From: Paenibacillus sp. FSL K6-0276
GTDB taxonomy: Bacteria; Bacillota; Bacilli; Paenibacillales; Paenibacillaceae
Reading direction: 5' to 3'
DNA length: 64,000 nucleotides
Assembly: GCF_037977235.1 (NCBI RefSeq)
Contig: NZ_CP150276.1
Location: 2,914,001 to 2,978,000 of the forward strand
Below, one piece after another: positions 62,198-64,000 of this stretch. A program made the position numbers and the translations under genes. The notes below the pieces were generated by a model, which saw only the letters and a list, made by a program, of their open reading frames with translations, ran no database searches and had not been told where the DNA came from. Numbering within the stretch: the stretch's first letter is position 1; each line of letters begins with the position of its first letter.

Positions 62198-63418
62198 GTG
62201 AGTCGCAGTAAGTTACAGGATCGAATCAGATTAGCCAATGTCGAAACCAAGCACGCAGAGCAATTTAATAATTTACTACGTTATGTATTTCAAGTGACTA
62301 ATCGCGATCTACAAATCTTTGGCTGGGAAAATCGTGAGATCACTCAGGCTAAGTTGCCAGTCCTTAAGTATGCTGATGTTGTAGGTTGGTTTGATGGAGA
62401 CAAACTCATTTCTCAGTTAGCTGTATACCCATTTCAGGTTAATATTTTTGGGCATATCTATGAGATGGGTGGATTAACGGGTGTTGGAACCTATCCCGAA
62501 TATGCTAATTTGGGTTTAATGAATAAGCTGATGCTTTATGCTTTAACTAAAATGCGGGATCGTAAACAATCAATATCTTATCTTTATCCGTATTCAATCC
62601 CTTATTATAGAAGAAAAGGCTGGGAAATCATCACCGATAAAATCTCATTTGAAGTACCAGATACTCAACTGCCAAATATGAGAAATGTCCCAGGAAATGT
62701 GGAGCGCGTATCCAATGAGCATCCAGACATCAAAGTGATTTATGATCAGTTTGCTGTGCAGCATCATGGGGCGATGATTCGAAATGAGCTAGCCTGGGAA
62801 GAATATTTGCGGTGGGATTTGGATGATATGACGGTTGGTATTTATTATAATCACGATGACTTGCCCATGGGATATTTGTTATATTGGATTGCCGAGGAGA
62901 TCTTCTATATCAAAGAAATGGTATTCATTAACGAAGAAGCTCGAACGGGGTTATGGAATTTTATAAGTGCACACTTTTCAATGATCAAACTGGTTAAAGG
63001 GGATATTTATAAAGGGGAACCGTTGTCATTCATTTTAGATGATGGGGATATCAAGGAAACTATAGCTCCATACTTTATGGCGCGGATTGTGGATGTCCAT
63101 TTATTTATCGAACAGTATCCTTTTAAACGACAGGATAAGGACTGTGAGCTTATTTTTAACTTGAGTGATCCGATGCTGGAATGGAATCAGGGGACATTTA
63201 CGTTAACCGTAGATAAAGAAGGGAAAGGGACCCTACAAGAAGGGGGAGTAAATCCTTCGCTTACGATTGATATTCCTACTTTAACAACTATGTTAATGGG
63301 CTATAAGCGTCCAACCTACTTGGCTCGAATCGGACGTGTTCAGACGGATGAAGCCACGATTCATTTGCTTGAAGGACTGATTAGACCAGAACATCCTTAT
63401 TTCTCTGATTATTTCTAA
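62198..63418 (+). CDS. Eis-like GNAT acetyltransferase
   Basis: A 406-residue protein with a tandem GNAT layout and a C-terminal SCP2-like domain, as in Eis-family enzymes. G-V-G-T-Y-P-E-Y-A-N-L-G-L-M-N near residue 93 is the acetyl-CoA site and L-Y-P-Y-S-I-P-Y-Y near 127 lies in the acceptor groove. The ending R-P-E-H-P-Y-F-S-D-Y-F supplies the C-terminal carboxylate used by this family. GTG 62198 has CGGAGG upstream. Eis proteins acetylate amines, including some antibiotics; a resistance role is not shown. Confidence 0.82.
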   Translation: MSRSKLQDRIRLANVETKHAEQFNNLLRYVFQVTNRDLQIFGWENREITQAKLPVLKYADVVGWFDGDKLISQLAVYPFQVNIFGHIYEMGGLTGVGTYPEYANLGLMNKLMLYALTKMRDRKQSISYLYPYSIPYYRRKGWEIITDKISFEVPDTQLPNMRNVPGNVERVSNEHPDIKVIYDQFAVQHHGAMIRNELAWEEYLRWDLDDMTVGIYYNHDDLPMGYLLYWIAEEIFYIKEMVFINEEARTGLWNFISAHFSMIKLVKGDIYKGEPLSFILDDGDIKETIAPYFMARIVDVHLFIEQYPFKRQDKDCELIFNLSDPMLEWNQGTFTLTVDKEGKGTLQEGGVNPSLTIDIPTLTTMLMGYKRPTYLARIGRVQTDEATIHLLEGLIRPEHPYFSDYF

Positions 63419-63518
63419 AAGGTGTAATCCTTCGAAGCATGCTCATATGAGTGTGCTTTTTTGATCTTTTTATAGTAGAATAGTCTCTCAGCAACACAAT
63501 ATGATATGAGGTGTAAGA

Positions 63519-63842
63519 ATGGCTATTAATTTTACTAAACCAATGATCAATAAACTACAACAAGAAATTACGGAAATCGAAAACAAAATCAAGAACACAC
63601 AGAACAAAAAAGAAAAATCTAAATTCAAAATTAATCAATTAGAACAGGATATGAAATTTAGTAAGTCTCATACAGATTTGAGTAGTAAAATGTCGCGAAT
63701 CAAAAAGCTGAACGATGAGATAAAGACCTTAAATCGTATGCAAACTGATCTTTCAAAAGAGTTAACTGCAAAGAAAAACTCGCTAAAGAAACTCCAAGTG
63801 AACGAAACTGCACCTATTACGAATGATCCTGCAAAAGGATAA
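63519..63842 (+). CDS. Small coiled-coil protein
   Basis: A 107-residue, lysine-rich protein. Residues about 8-93 form a heptad-like coiled coil with leucine and isoleucine repeats; the N-terminus is short and the tail is polar. No signal or membrane segment. ATGAGGTG precedes the ATG. No family recognised; a structural or DNA-associated role is only a guess. Confidence 0.6.
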   Translation: MAINFTKPMINKLQQEITEIENKIKNTQNKKEKSKFKINQLEQDMKFSKSHTDLSSKMSRIKKLNDEIKTLNRMQTDLSKELTAKKNSLKKLQVNETAPITNDPAKG

Positions 63843-63866
63843 ATTGAGTATAGCTTACACAGATAG

Positions 63867-63897
63867 AAACCGCGTTGTTTGCGGTTTTTATTTTTTT
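63867..63897. terminator. Bidirectional terminator
   Basis: AACCGC and GCGGTT around GTTGTTT, with T-rich sequence on the right and A-rich stretches opposite. It lies between convergent genes. Confidence 0.7.
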
Positions 63898-64000
63898 ATC
63901 GGCTCATCGGTTTCCCCTCGTAACAATGAAATCTCATGCTTATAGGGCGGGTTGACATATTTCTTTTCACCGATGGAGGGGGTCTCTAGGAGCTTGGGAA
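63888..64000 (-). CDS. 3' end of a minus-strand gene (cut by the window)
   Basis: The minus strand has an open frame from the window edge to TAA at 63890-63888, ending in P-K-L-L-E-T-P-S-I-G then K-Y-V-N-P-P-Y-K-H-E-I and polar residues. Only 36 codons are visible, so the product is not identifiable. Coding is inferred from the absence of stops and the terminator placed just beyond. Confidence 0.45.
   Translation of the reverse strand, partial: PKLLETPSIGEKKYVNPPYKHEISLLRGETDEPIKK

Overview
The window looks like chromosomal DNA of a spore-forming Gram-positive bacterium close to Paenibacillus. The evidence is AT-rich coding with strong AGGAGG ribosome sites, GTG and TTG starts, a SleB-type cortex hydrolase, RNase J, a T-box leader, paired SMR pumps, MalF/MalG-type permeases without a local ATPase, and DUF2935 and CD3324-type proteins. 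The species assignment is inference. No rRNA gene, CRISPR array, prophage or replication origin was seen.

Layout. 1-4.2 kb: two translationally coupled ABC half-transporters, then a scar joining pieces of a maltose acetyltransferase and an MFS gene. 4.2-9.6 kb: Nudix protein, two small DMT-type membrane proteins, HesB-like protein, PadR/DUF2812 pair with a clear operator, methyltransferase, acetyltransferase. 9.7-14.8 kb: two-component system plus ABC transporter; the response regulator is frameshifted inside its DNA-binding domain, although four 11-bp repeats that look like its binding site precede the transporter. 15-20.8 kb: HemY, a CD3324-type protein, secreted protein, DUF2935 protein, a TetR/dehydrogenase scar, two acetyltransferases. 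20.8-21.7 kb: a Phe-specific T-box leader followed directly by six tandem tRNA-Phe genes. 21.8-24.5 kb: second CD3324-type gene, SleB, and an IS30 element inserted between the ribosome site and start codon of a YdhK-like lipoprotein. 24.7-29.1 kb: kinase-like gene, MoxR ATPase, frameshifted metallopeptidase/VWA protein, Nudix protein. 29.3-38.7 kb: OatA-like acyltransferase with a polyglutamine linker, P-loop kinase, ABC-F protein, aminoglycoside-kinase-like protein, RNase J, acetyltransferase, TetR/SMR operon. 38.8-42.7 kb: relic of a secreted alpha-glucanase, small proteins and a 5'-truncated ABC exporter. 42.7-47.5 kb: LuxR regulator, divergent reductase with a Fur-like site, and a 794-residue protein that appears to hold two isoprenoid-synthase folds. 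47.7-51.2 kb: small sugar catabolic operon whose hydrolase and DeoR regulator are both frameshifted. 51.3-60.4 kb: ECF sigma and anti-sigma, two sugar-type permeases, an HlyD-like adaptor, a solute-binding lipoprotein and a large secreted beta-rich protein. 60.7-64 kb: NhaC antiporter, Eis-like acetyltransferase, coiled-coil protein, and the 3' end of a minus-strand gene.

Two themes stand out. First, at least eight genes are broken. Some are true scars (maa/MFS, TetR/dehydrogenase, glucanase, ABC exporter). Others are single-base frameshifts in otherwise intact genes, which could be sequencing errors. Second, three observations deserve follow-up: a T-box that seems to control tRNA genes rather than a synthetase, a tandem isoprenoid-synthase protein, and a sigma-factor-linked cluster mixing importer permeases with an export-type adaptor.
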